Shown here: piece after piece, positions 51,001 to 58,145 of the stretch
Position numbering within the stretch: the stretch's first letter is position 1
Layout of the letters: every line of letters starts with the position of its first letter
NCBI RefSeq assembly: GCF_029893635.1
Contig: NZ_JARXYR010000001.1
Coordinates: 124,001 to 188,000, forward strand
Source: Variovorax sp. TBS-050B
GTDB taxonomy: Bacteria; Pseudomonadota; Gammaproteobacteria; Burkholderiales; Burkholderiaceae_C
Direction of reading: 5' to 3'
Length of the DNA: 64,000 bases
Notes under the pieces: generated by a model
Databases searched by the model: none
What the model was told of the DNA's origin: nothing
What the model saw: the letters and a program-made list of their open reading frames with translations, nothing else
Made by a program: the position numbers and the translations under genes

Positions 51001-51464
51001 CTTCGACGCAGGTTTTTGGTGAGATTGGATATGCGATGAAGATCAACGACGGCTTTGCCGTCGAGCCTTTTGCCGGACTCGCTTACGCAAACACGAAGAC
51101 GAACGCTTTCAGTGAAAGCGGCAATGCTGCGGCGCTGAACGTGGGCAAGGCCAGTCAGAAAACCACGTTCAGCACCCTTGGCGCTCGTCTTCATTCTCAC
51201 CTCAATAGCACAACCACTTTCACCGGAATGATCGGCTGGCGGCGTGCATACGGCGACGTGCTCGCGGCAAGCGCGAGCGCATTCAGAGGCGGCCAACCGT
51301 TTGCGGTGTACGGCACACCTTTGGCCAAGGACACCGCGATCGTTGAGGCTTCCATCGAAATAGCGGTTACTCCGGCGCTCACGGTCGGTGCAGCCTACTC
51401 GGGACAGTTCGCAAAGAGATTGCGTGACAACGGGGCTAAAGCGTATCTGAATTACAAATTCTGA
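48060..51464 (+). CDS. Type V autotransporter (adhesin-like) protein
   Basis: 1134 residues from ATG 48060 (AGGAG eight bases upstream). An extended signal peptide ends near residue 39 (LSAMLMSGFSVSTGVFA before QPA). The passenger has strand-loop-strand repeats of the form GSTW-LxVG-xGxGxLxVxxGxxVxS (residues about 110-390) and PATR-type repeats (GLVKVGEGTLVLRADNTYAGPTHIASGTLQLG, GTTTLSAVNAYAGGTTITAGKLVG). A SGGTIAPGDGAIGTLKVNG edge motif follows near 640. The C-terminal translocator barrel (about 865-1134: AQAFGSTGKFHADGN, VFGEIGYAMKI, LNYKF with terminal Phe) is intact. Surface-exposed or released adhesin. GC is lower than average, so possibly acquired. Confidence 0.95.
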   Translation: MFVGSRKRAASLIEPRAIRHTTLSAMLMSGFSVSTGVFAQPATDITVGGPPGDNATYAVPVGVTTNNRQAVLGAQAGATGTVTVAGPSTVWALSTTAAGQYPLLVGRRGSGTLIIKDGGKVSSSSPFAGYFNEVASSTGSTGSMVVEGAGSNFTSNANLAIGYSGVGSLRISGGAVVSTASGVVGLDAGSAGSTAIVTGAGSTWNASALLVGQFGDAGGRLDVLDGGKVASRGVAVIALQSGSSGILNVDGAGSRVTAGGNLAVGDGGVGQLNVTRGASVQTTKAASLGASTTGNGSATIDGQGSLWDVVGNLTVGGAGKGTLSVSNAAQVRSATTIIGDSTGSTATLNISGAADARGILSTGQLTAGTAPTGKAFRDVTFDNGVLQATADRPDFIQGFGAGELQIMSGGLMLDTNGHTVGANSTLSGAGGLVKVGEGTLVLRADNTYAGPTHIASGTLQLGDGGTQGSIQSANLQNDGVLVFKRSDAVNFPGAITGAGSVTQAGSGTTTLSAVNAYAGGTTITAGKLVGTASSFGSGDITNNAALVIDQAGDAAAPNTIGGAGKLFKEADVAIMRNAINGNGSLVKEGAGTLIYTGVGSLTGPTSVSAGKLVVNGSLANSAMTVANAATLAGTGTVGSVLITSGGTIAPGDGAIGTLKVNGGFTSKANSNFQVQVDSSTKGVSSRVSATGDVAIEDGSVLTVSRTSTAPYMLDSKYTVLSTTGQVSGKFSLAGDTRTAFVQIGDTYDQSNVYLTASQVRSFVTAATTVNQTATSAALDGLSSGSVLRNEVAFLPNDVVARQAFDRLSGEVHGSMRRSMVEDSRFVREAAIARLADWSCGLDDPDLGPTGQREPVSSSWERCPSTQHTVWAQAFGSTGKFHADGNSQGMRRSLSGILVGADTPLAEGWRAGALVGYGRTSSDAGNDQGNIDNIHLGVYGGKRWGALGLRLGANYTKHSIETQRRVSFGDYFDALNAKYDGSSTQVFGEIGYAMKINDGFAVEPFAGLAYANTKTNAFSESGNAAALNVGKASQKTTFSTLGARLHSHLNSTTTFTGMIGWRRAYGDVLAASASAFRGGQPFAVYGTPLAKDTAIVEASIEIAVTPALTVGAAYSGQFAKRLRDNGAKAYLNYKF

Positions 51465-52262
51465 CTTTGATCGAAAGGCAGATGTAGGTAGCTGATGCCC
51501 GCGGATTGCATAGCCACCTTGAACACCCCATGACGTCATGTTCGACACAGAGGATCTGCGGGCAGGCTCGTGCGATCCGGGACGCGTGTGCCTCGTCGCC
51601 ATCAACAAGCTCAAAGTCGCCGACCGTTGCCGTAAAGATGTTGGGCACTGGCTGGCATTTGCGGAGTCCTATCTTCGCCAAAGTGCGATTCAAATGATTG
51701 AACCTGCACGAGATGCTGTCGGCAAACTGCTTCGCAGTACCCGAGAGAAGGATAAGACTCCCAACAGTATCGCGTGTGTCGTGTTCCGGGCGATAGGGAC
51801 TGATACGGTGCTGCTTACAACGGTTCTTCGACGCGCGAGCCTGGCAGTGCCTGTCTTAACTGTTAGAAGTCAAGGCGTCCTGTTGTGACGACTGCTAGAT
51901 ATTGGGGGCCTTGGAATCGTCTGGTATCCACCACTGAGCAGCCTGCTGGCCGTGAATTGTTGAGCGTCGGCTTTCGCTGCAAAGGTGCCATCGGCTTTGC
52001 GATTGCCCTTTTTGGTCGACAGCGTCGTCAAAATTCCTCTCGAGCAGGCCAAAAAGCGCGGCGAGTACTGCCGTTGACCCACACTTGCGCTCGGCGCGAT
52101 CACCGCACAAGCGTTGTGCCCTGCAGCGGCACGAAGGACTTCCGGGCGAATGGCGGCGCAGCGCAACAGCCTGGGCACAATCATCCACCATGGCACCATC
52201 GCCGAACAGCGACCTACGCTCTCCCGCGCCTCCGCGCAATTCTTTTTCTGAAGAGGACCCCC
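51465..52262. other. 800-bp interval with no convincing gene
   Basis: Several short open frames occur on both strands (for example plus 51538-51888 and minus 51436-51693), but none has a ribosome site, recognisable motif or coherent protein composition. The codon pattern at the right edge returns to the high-GC type just before the methionine aminopeptidase start. Probably decayed sequence following acquisition of the autotransporter gene. Confidence 0.4.
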
Positions 52263-53009
52263 ATGACCATCGAAACCCAAGACGACGTCCTCGCGCTGAA
52301 GCGCATCGGCCGCATCGTCTCGCTGGTGCTGCAGCAGATGCTCGATGCCGCCCGCCCCGGCATGACCACGCGCGAACTCGATCAGCTCGGTGAGCGGCTG
52401 CTCGAGGAACATGGCGCGCGCTCCGCGCCGCGGCTCACCTACGGCTTTCCGGGGGCGACATGCATCAGCATCAACGAGGAAGCGGCGCACGGCATTCCGG
52501 GTGAGCGCGTGATCCGTGCGGGCGACGTGCTGAACGTCGACGTGTCGGCCGAGCTCGGCGGCTACTTCGCGGACACGGGCGGCACCCGGATCGTGCCGCC
52601 GTCCACGCTGCAGAAGACGCGGCTCTGCCACGCCACGCGCACGGCGCTGGTCGAAGCGATGAAGCGCGCGCGGGCCGGGCAGCCGGTCAGCGGCATCGGC
52701 GCCGCCATCGAGCGCACGGCCAAGGCCTATGGCTTCAAGGTGATCGAGAACCTCGCGAGCCACGGCGTGGGCCGCGCGCTGCACGAGGCGCCGGAGCAGA
52801 TCGCCGGCTATTTCGATCCGGCCGACAAACGCGTGCTGCACGAAGGCATGGTCATCACGATCGAGCCCTTTCTCTCGACCAAGAGCCGCATCGTCGAAGA
52901 GACCGGCGACGGCTGGACGCTCGCGGGCGTCCGCGGCAACCTCTCGGCGCAGTACGAGCACACGATGATCATCACCAAGGGCGCGCCGATCGTCGTCACG
53001 CAGCACTGA
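52263..53009 (+). CDS. map: Type I methionine aminopeptidase
   Basis: 248 residues from ATG 52263. Pita-bread fold with all five metal ligands visible: Asp in LNVDVSAELGGYFADTGG (two), His in LASHGVGR, Glu in MVITIEPF, and Glu in SAQYEHTMII. RPGMTTRELDQLGERLLEEHG and ATCISINEEAAHGIPGERV are typical of MetAP-I. Removes N-terminal Met from nascent proteins. It is separate from any rpsB/tsf operon, so it may be an additional copy rather than the housekeeping one. Convergent with the EF-Tu paralogue. Confidence 0.94.
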   Translation: MTIETQDDVLALKRIGRIVSLVLQQMLDAARPGMTTRELDQLGERLLEEHGARSAPRLTYGFPGATCISINEEAAHGIPGERVIRAGDVLNVDVSAELGGYFADTGGTRIVPPSTLQKTRLCHATRTALVEAMKRARAGQPVSGIGAAIERTAKAYGFKVIENLASHGVGRALHEAPEQIAGYFDPADKRVLHEGMVITIEPFLSTKSRIVEETGDGWTLAGVRGNLSAQYEHTMIITKGAPIVVTQH

Positions 53010-53059
53010 GGCGCACACCCTGCAAGCCGCCGCCACCTCGACCGAAAGGTGGGCGCTCC

Positions 53060-53100
53060 AAAAAAATGCCCCTGCCGCCTCGCAAGAGGCGACAGGGGCA
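53060..53100 (-). terminator. Rho-independent terminator after the EF-Tu paralogue
   Basis: The stem pairs TGCCCCTGCCGCCTC (53067-53081) with GAGGCGACAGGGGCA (53086-53100), with one G-U wobble and a CGCAA-type loop. On the minus strand it is followed by a run of seven T (53066-53060). Positioned 17 bp after the EF-Tu stop; it could also serve map from the other side, although the U-tract is on the minus strand. Confidence 0.88.
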
Positions 53101-53116
53101 AGTGCGCATCAGCCTT

Positions 53117-54313
53117 TCAGCCGATCAGCGCGGTCACGACGCCTGCGCCGACGGTCTTGCCGCCTTCGCGCATCGCAAAGCGCATGCCGGCTTCGATCGC
53201 GACGGGCTTGTTCAGCTCGAAGCTGATCTGCGCCTGTGCGCCCGGTTCGACCAGGCCGGTCTCGGTCTCGACGCGAATGACACCTGTCACGTCGGTCGTG
53301 CCGAAGAAGAACTGCGGCTGGTAGCCGGAGCCGAACGGGGTGTGGCGGCCACCTTCGTCCTTGCCGAGGACGAAGATCTGCGCACGCCCCGTCCGGTACG
53401 GCTTCAGCGCACCGGGCTTCACGACCACCTGGCCTCGCACGACATCGTCGCGCTTGACTCCGCGCAGCAGCAGGCCGACGTTCATGCCGGCCCGTGCCTC
53501 GACGACGTCCTTGTGAAAGGACTGCACGCCGGTCACGACCACCTGTTCGTCGCCGGCCGCGCTGAGCCCGATGATCTCCAGGCTGTCGCCGACACGGATC
53601 ACCCCGCGCTCGACGCGGCCGCTCACCACGGTGCCGCGGCCCGTGATGGTGTGCACGCCTTCGACGGGCATCATGAACGGGCCACCGTAGTCGCGCACCG
53701 GATCGGGGATGCACGTGTCCAGCGCGTCGACCAGATCGGCAATGCACTGCACATCGGGCCCTTCGAGCTCGCCGCGCTCGGCGGCGGCCAGGGCCTTCAG
53801 CGCACTGCCGAAGACGAAGCGCGGATCGCGGTACCCGTGGGCTTCCAGCAGCGCGCCGATCTCCATCTCGATCAGCTGCTCGATGTCGGCGCGGTCGCTT
53901 TCGGCCACGAGGTCCATCTTGTTCACGAACACCACCATGTGGCCGACGTTGACCTGGCGCGCCAGCAGCACATGCTCGATGGTCTGCCGTGCGGCGCCCT
54001 CGGTGCCGTCCACCAGCAGGATCGCGCCGTCCATCTGCGAGGCGCCGGTGATCATGTTCTTGATGTAGTCGGCATGCCCCGGGCAGTCGATGTGCGCGTA
54101 GTGGCGGCTGTGCGATTCGTACTCGACGTGCGAGGCGTTGATCGTGATGCCACGCTCGCGCTCTTCCTTCGCGTTGTCGATCTGACCGTAGGACAGCGCA
54201 CGACCGCCGAGGCGTGCAGCCTGCACGGAGGTCAGAGCGGCCGTCAGGGTCGTCTTGCCATGGTCGACGTGACCGATGGTTCCGACGTTCACATGAACTT
54301 TGTTGTTCATCAT
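53117..54313 (-). CDS. Divergent elongation factor Tu paralogue
   Basis: 398 residues from ATG 54313 (ATGATG; GGAG seven bases upstream). All G-motifs are intact: GHVDHGKT (14-21), [14 protein letters not shown] (76-83), NKMD (131-134) and SALKAL; domains 2 and 3 are complete through [15 protein letters not shown]. It differs from housekeeping EF-Tu in several ways. It starts MMNNKVHVN and so lacks the basic KEKFERTKP segment. It has [14 protein letters not shown] in place of the usual VAATDGPMPQTREH. In the domain 3 segment [13 protein letters not shown], Gly338 replaces the near-invariant Arg333 (E. coli numbering). No fusA or ribosomal protein genes adjoin. Binds GTP and presumably aminoacyl-tRNA. 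Regulation is suggested by two upstream leader-peptide/terminator units. Confidence 0.93.
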   Translation of the reverse strand: MMNNKVHVNVGTIGHVDHGKTTLTAALTSVQAARLGGRALSYGQIDNAKEERERGITINASHVEYESHSRHYAHIDCPGHADYIKNMITGASQMDGAILLVDGTEGAARQTIEHVLLARQVNVGHMVVFVNKMDLVAESDRADIEQLIEMEIGALLEAHGYRDPRFVFGSALKALAAAERGELEGPDVQCIADLVDALDTCIPDPVRDYGGPFMMPVEGVHTITGRGTVVSGRVERGVIRVGDSLEIIGLSAAGDEQVVVTGVQSFHKDVVEARAGMNVGLLLRGVKRDDVVRGQVVVKPGALKPYRTGRAQIFVLGKDEGGRHTPFGSGYQPQFFFGTTDVTGVIRVETETGLVEPGAQAQISFELNKPVAIEAGMRFAMREGGKTVGAGVVTALIG

Positions 54314-54426
54314 TTTTTTCTCCAGTTTGAGAGAGTGAAAAAGCCGATCCGGCCCGCTGGCCAGGCGAAACAGTCGGCGGGTTGCAGGTGCGCGCGCACC
54401 AAACTCACGTGTCCGCCAAGCGGACG

Positions 54427-54459
54427 AAAAAAAACCTGTCGGGCTGACCACCCGACAGG
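54427..54459 (-). terminator. Attenuator-type terminator 1 (EF-Tu proximal)
   Basis: Perfect nine-base stem CCTGTCGGG (54435-54443)/CCCGACAGG (54451-54459) with a seven-base loop, followed on the minus strand by eight T (54434-54427). It lies 114 bp upstream of the EF-Tu start and just downstream of a 27-codon leader ORF, so it would stop EF-Tu transcription unless bypassed. A competing-type stem CTCCAGGC/GCCTGGAG (54485-54508) precedes it. Confidence 0.88.
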
Positions 54460-54510
54460 CTTTCTTCTTGCCTGAAGGATGGACCTCCAGGCGCACGAGG
54501 GCCTGGAGCT

Positions 54511-54594
54511 CTACACGAACCACTCCACGGAGGCGCAGCACGGCACTGCGCAGGCAGCACGTGCGGCGAAAGAAAGTTCTCGTTCAAGGCTCAT
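54511..54594 (-). CDS. Leader peptide 1, 27 residues
   Basis: ATG 54594 with GGAG at good spacing encodes [20 protein letters not shown] then ASVEWFV and stops at 54511-54513. Rich in Ala and Cys codons (three Cys, two adjacent), ending Trp-Phe-Val. It is followed by a perfect eight-base stem and then by terminator 1, the classical layout of ribosome-dependent transcription attenuation. Another frame of the same mRNA ([12 protein letters not shown]) is also open, so the functional frame needs confirmation. Confidence 0.6.
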   Translation of the reverse strand: MSLERELSFAARAACAVPCCASVEWFV

Positions 54595-54617
54595 GTCCGA
54601 ATCTCCAGGTAAGCAGA

Positions 54618-54659
54618 CAAAAAAGAAAAGACCCGGTGGCTCGAGGCCTACCGGGTCTT
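54618..54659 (-). terminator. Attenuator-type terminator 2 (EF-Tu distal)
   Basis: Perfect ten-base stem AAGACCCGGT (54628-54637)/ACCGGGTCTT (54650-54659), extended by inner GC pairs. On the minus strand it is followed by TTTTCTTTTTTG. Sits after leader peptide 2 and a GGAGGC/GCCTCC stem (54670-54684), upstream of leader peptide 1. It could also end the antiporter transcript, but the leader ORF and pre-terminator stem make a second attenuator more likely. Confidence 0.85.
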
Positions 54660-54695
54660 GTGAAACTCAGGAGGCCGAGCCTCCGGGGGAAAGCT

Positions 54696-54791
54696 CTAGA
54701 AAAGCGGTTCAGCGAAAAACGCGCTCAACGAAGCCGCCGCAGCAGCGGTGCGGGTCTTCGAGTCGGCTTGCGCGTTGGCGAACGGCTTCAT
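54696..54791 (-). CDS. Leader peptide 2, 31 residues
   Basis: ATG 54791 opens MKPFANAQADSKTRTAAAAA then SLSAFFAEPLF and stops at 54696-54698. Five consecutive Ala codons and a Phe-rich end are notable. No strong ribosome site precedes it, so confidence is lower than for leader 1. Its stop codon lies 12 bases before a perfect six-base stem and 37 bases before terminator 2, the same spacing logic as the first unit. Confidence 0.5.
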   Translation of the reverse strand: MKPFANAQADSKTRTAAAAASLSAFFAEPLF

Positions 54792-54853
54792 GGTGCTGGG
54801 CGTGCGGCCGGCTTCGGCCACACGACGATGTTGATTTCTTTGGGGGGCGAAGG

Positions 54854-56626
54854 CTAACACTGCCGGGGCGGTTCCGCAAGCGCGTCGCCGCTGAACAAGG
54901 CGCGGCCTGCGGCGAGGCCGCTCACCAGTTCCATCTGCAGGCGCTGTTCGTCCTGCCGTCGGATGCGCCGCGACAGTTCGGCGATCGCCGCCGCGTCCAC
55001 GCCCAGCCGCTGCAGCGCGGCTGCGCCCAGCACCATCGCGGATTCGAAGGTCTCGCGCACCTGCACATCGGCGCCGGCGTGGATGAGATCGAGGCTGTGG
55101 ATGCGGTCCCTGGCGCGCGTGACGACCGGCAGAAGGGGAAACGTCGCCTTCAGCACCTCGGTGATGCGCGTGGCCGCCTCGGGAGCATCGACGCAGACGA
55201 GCGCGACGCGGGCCCTGCCGGCGCCGGCGGCACGCAGGATGTCGAGTCGGGTGCCGTCGCCGTAGTAGACATCGAACTTGAGCCCGCGCGCGACTTCGAT
55301 CATCTCGACGTCGGTGTCGATGATCGAGACGCCATAGCCGCGCGAGAGCAGGAACTGGCTCGCGATCTGACCGACGCGGCCGAACCCGATCAGCAGCGCC
55401 GCCTCGGTGACGTCGGGCGGTCCTTCGAAACCGCCGGGTGCCGACGTGCGGCGCCGGCTTCGCGCGATGCGCATGACGGTGGTCGCCAGTGGCGTCAGCA
55501 CCATCGAGAGGATGACGATGGCGGTCAGCACGGCACTCTGCCGTGCATCGATGATGCCGACGGCCGCCGCAGCCGCGTAGAGCACGAAGGCGAACTCGCC
55601 TCCCTGCGCCATGAGCACGGCGCGTTCGAGCGCTTCGTCGCGCGGCGTACGGAACACCCGGGCGACCAGGTAGATCGCCAGCGACTTGAGCAGCATGTAC
55701 ACGGTGACGTGCGCCAGTACCCACGGCCATTGGGCCGCGACCAGGCCGAAGTCGAGCGACATGCCGACAGCCAGGAAGAACAGGCCGAGCAGCACGCCGC
55801 GGAACGGCTCGATGTCGACTTCCAGCTGATGGCGATACGACGATTCCGACAGCAGCACACCGGCGACGAACGCGCCCATCGCCATGGAGAGGCCGCTGCG
55901 CTCCATGATGCAGGCGGCGCCCAGCACGACCAGCAGCGCCGCTGCCGTCATCACTTCGCGCGCCCTGGCCTTCGCGAGCAGGTCGAACAGCGGGTTCAGC
56001 AGCCAGCGGCCCGCCGCGACGAGCCCGGCGATCGCGGCCGCGGCGGCAAGAACCGTACCGAACGCGCCACCTGCCTGCGTCGTCCCCGTGCCCCCGTGCG
56101 CCGGCGCGAGCAGGCTCACGACAGCGAGCAGCGGCACGATCATCAGGTCCTCGAGCAGCAGGATCGACACGATCTTCTGTCCGCGCGGCGATGCGAGCCG
56201 CCCGCTCTCCTCGAGCATCTGCATGACGATGGCCGTGGAGGTCAGCACGAAGCCCGCCGCAGCGATGAAGGAGATGGCGGCGCGCTCGCCCATGGCCATC
56301 CCGGCGGCCGTGAGTGCCGCCGCGCAGACCGCCACCTGCACCGAGCCGAGTTCGAAGATCTGCCGCCGCATGCCCCAGAGCCGTGAGGGGCGCATCTCCA
56401 GCCCGACGATGAAGAGGAACATCACGATCCCGAGTTCTGCGAGCTGCAGGATGGCCGAGGGGTCGGTGAAGAGACCCAGGCCGAAAGGCCCGATCGCCAG
56501 GCCCGCGGCGACATAGCCGAGCACCGACCCCAGGCCAAGGCGCTTGAACAGCGGCGCGGCGATCACCGCGGCCGCGAGCAGCGTGACGACCGGCAGCAGA
56601 TCGATGCCATGCCGCGACGCACTCAT
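54854..56626 (-). CDS. CPA2-family monovalent cation:proton antiporter (KefB/KefC-like)
   Basis: 590 residues. About 12 membrane segments in residues 1-385 (LPVVTLLAAAVIAAPLFKRLGLGSVLGYVAAGLAIGPFGLG; VAGVLLSESSYRHQLEVDIEPFRGVLLGLFFLAVGMSLD). A cytoplasmic RCK/TrkA-N domain begins LLIGFGRVGQIASQFLLSRGYGVSIIDTDVEM (about 405-436, GxGxxG nucleotide motif). Inner-membrane K+/H+ exchange, gated by nucleotide or glutathione adduct in the family. No KefF/KefG ancillary gene is adjacent. Upstream of the EF-Tu leader region on the same strand. Confidence 0.95.
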   Translation of the reverse strand: MSASRHGIDLLPVVTLLAAAVIAAPLFKRLGLGSVLGYVAAGLAIGPFGLGLFTDPSAILQLAELGIVMFLFIVGLEMRPSRLWGMRRQIFELGSVQVAVCAAALTAAGMAMGERAAISFIAAAGFVLTSTAIVMQMLEESGRLASPRGQKIVSILLLEDLMIVPLLAVVSLLAPAHGGTGTTQAGGAFGTVLAAAAAIAGLVAAGRWLLNPLFDLLAKARAREVMTAAALLVVLGAACIMERSGLSMAMGAFVAGVLLSESSYRHQLEVDIEPFRGVLLGLFFLAVGMSLDFGLVAAQWPWVLAHVTVYMLLKSLAIYLVARVFRTPRDEALERAVLMAQGGEFAFVLYAAAAAVGIIDARQSAVLTAIVILSMVLTPLATTVMRIARSRRRTSAPGGFEGPPDVTEAALLIGFGRVGQIASQFLLSRGYGVSIIDTDVEMIEVARGLKFDVYYGDGTRLDILRAAGAGRARVALVCVDAPEAATRITEVLKATFPLLPVVTRARDRIHSLDLIHAGADVQVRETFESAMVLGAAALQRLGVDAAAIAELSRRIRRQDEQRLQMELVSGLAAGRALFSGDALAEPPRQC

Positions 56627-56669
56627 CCCCGTGGCTTCCGTGGCGATGCTGCTTGCCGGCGGCGCCGTG

Positions 56670-57473
56670 TCAGATCGTGTTTTCCCACGCCGAATGCTGG
56701 TGCAGCTTGAGCATGTCCTCGATCGCCTTGGGCACGACGTTGCGGAACCTGCCCGTGTCGGCCGGCACGATCTCGATCATGCGGTCGATCATCTCCTGCG
56801 GGTCCATCTTCCCTTCGGGTGTCGCGAAGAAGTCGTCGAAGCCCTTGCGCAGGTCGGCGCGCTTGGTGAAGTTGCGGGCGTCGTCGAGCCAGCGGAAGGC
56901 GTTGTCCGCCATGGTCTCGTTGTAGCCCGTGTAGTAGGCGCCCGGATTGATCGTCTGGATCTTGATGCCGTGCGGCCTGAGCTCCTGCTGCAGCGCCTCG
57001 GCGATCGATTCCAGCGCATGCTTGGTCGAGACGTAGGTGCCCCAGTTCGCGGGCGTGAAGAGACCGCCCATCGACGAGGTGAACACCACCTTGCCCGGTG
57101 TCTTGCGGCTCACCCACTTCTGCACGACGCCCTGCGTCAGCACCAGCGGCAGGAAGACGTTGATCTCGAAATTGCGCCGGACCAGTTCGATCGGGATCTC
57201 CCAGACCGGTCCGCTCTCGCCCTGGCCGGCGTTGTTCCAGAGCACGTCGAAGTCCCAGGTCAGCGCCTGAGCGATGTCGAAGCGGTCGGTCAGATCGAGC
57301 CGCTCGACGCGGAGGTTGGAAAGTCCGAGCGATTTCGCCTTCTCGCGCAGCGGCGTGACCTGCGGCGACACCTGCACGGTGGCGATCACCTGGTGTCCGT
57401 TCCGGGCCATGCCGATGGCGGCGGCTTCGCCGAAGCCGCTGCCCGCGCCGGTGATGAGGATGGTCTTGCTCAT
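56670..57473 (-). CDS. SDR-family oxidoreductase
   Basis: 267 residues from ATG 57473 (MSKTILITGAGSGFGEAAAIGMARNG), with AAGGAGCAC upstream. Cofactor motif TGAGSGFG, then WNNAGQGESGP, catalytic Ser in VFTSSMGGLF, and Tyr/Lys in TYVSTKHALESIAEAL. The active-site segments and the C-terminal TPEGKMDPQEMIDRMIEIV match SDRs annotated only as oxidoreductases. Same direction as the HbpS-like gene upstream, with a 55-bp gap, so the two may be co-transcribed. Confidence 0.94.
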   Translation of the reverse strand: MSKTILITGAGSGFGEAAAIGMARNGHQVIATVQVSPQVTPLREKAKSLGLSNLRVERLDLTDRFDIAQALTWDFDVLWNNAGQGESGPVWEIPIELVRRNFEINVFLPLVLTQGVVQKWVSRKTPGKVVFTSSMGGLFTPANWGTYVSTKHALESIAEALQQELRPHGIKIQTINPGAYYTGYNETMADNAFRWLDDARNFTKRADLRKGFDDFFATPEGKMDPQEMIDRMIEIVPADTGRFRNVVPKAIEDMLKLHQHSAWENTI

Positions 57474-57528
57474 GAAAGTGCTCCTTCGGAGGGTTGGGTT
57501 GAGGTTGGATTCGAGAAGGACTCGGTGC

Positions 57529-57933
57529 TCAGGCCGGGAGTGCCGCGGCCGCGGCCTGGGCGATATCGAGGTCCTGCGCCACGGCGCCGCCGGAGACGCC
57601 GACCGCACCGAGCAGGGCGCCGCCCGGGTCGCGCAGCGGGACGCCGCCCGCGAAGACGACGAGAACGCCGTTGGTGAGCTCCAGGCCCGGCGAGGTGCCG
57701 CCGGGCCGGCAGAACTCGCCGACGGTTTCGGTGCTCATGCCGAACAGGGCGGCGGTCCTGGCCTTGCCGAGCGCGATGTCGATCGAGCCGAGCAGGGCAC
57801 CGTCCATGCGGCTGAAGGCCTTGAGGTGGGCGGCGCCGTCGAGCACTGCGATGTTCGCGCGCACACCGATTGCCTTGGCGCGCGCTTCGCCCGCGGCGAC
57901 GATCGCCGAGGCCTGCTGAGAGGAAATCTGCAT
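57529..57933 (-). CDS. GlcG/HbpS family protein (heme-binding-like)
   Basis: 134 residues from ATG 57933. The family core is complete: MDGALLGSIDIALGKARTAALFGMSTE, PGLELTNGVLVVFAGGVPLRDPGGALLGAVGVSGG and the terminal DLDIAQAAAAAL. Members include HbpS (heme/redox sensor) and PduO-C/GlcG-like proteins of unclear function. No signal peptide, so cytoplasmic unlike Streptomyces HbpS. Probably forms an operon with the SDR gene. Confidence 0.9.
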   Translation of the reverse strand: MQISSQQASAIVAAGEARAKAIGVRANIAVLDGAAHLKAFSRMDGALLGSIDIALGKARTAALFGMSTETVGEFCRPGGTSPGLELTNGVLVVFAGGVPLRDPGGALLGAVGVSGGAVAQDLDIAQAAAAALPA

Positions 57934-58145
57934 CTGTGCTTCTCCGATGTCGATGAACGATGGATGGGAATGGGCCGCGGGGCGACGAAAGCGCGGCCCG
58001 CGCCATGCCCCGACGGTCCGCTTCATGGTCGGACCGCCGCCGCAGCGCGTCGAGTTAATTCGCGTCAATCCTTGCTTAGCGCTGCCTTGCCGGTTGATTC
58101 GCGCTTGCCTAAACTTCGCGGCCCACCAGGTCAGGAGCCCTTGCG

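Noticed and set aside
51538-51888. A 116-codon plus-strand frame after the autotransporter
   Set aside because: No ribosome site, mixed codon pattern and no recognisable motif.
54405-54587. Alternative leader frame containing [12 protein letters not shown] upstream of the EF-Tu paralogue
   Set aside because: Overlaps the better-started 27-codon leader and runs through the terminator stem; kept as an alternative but not called.
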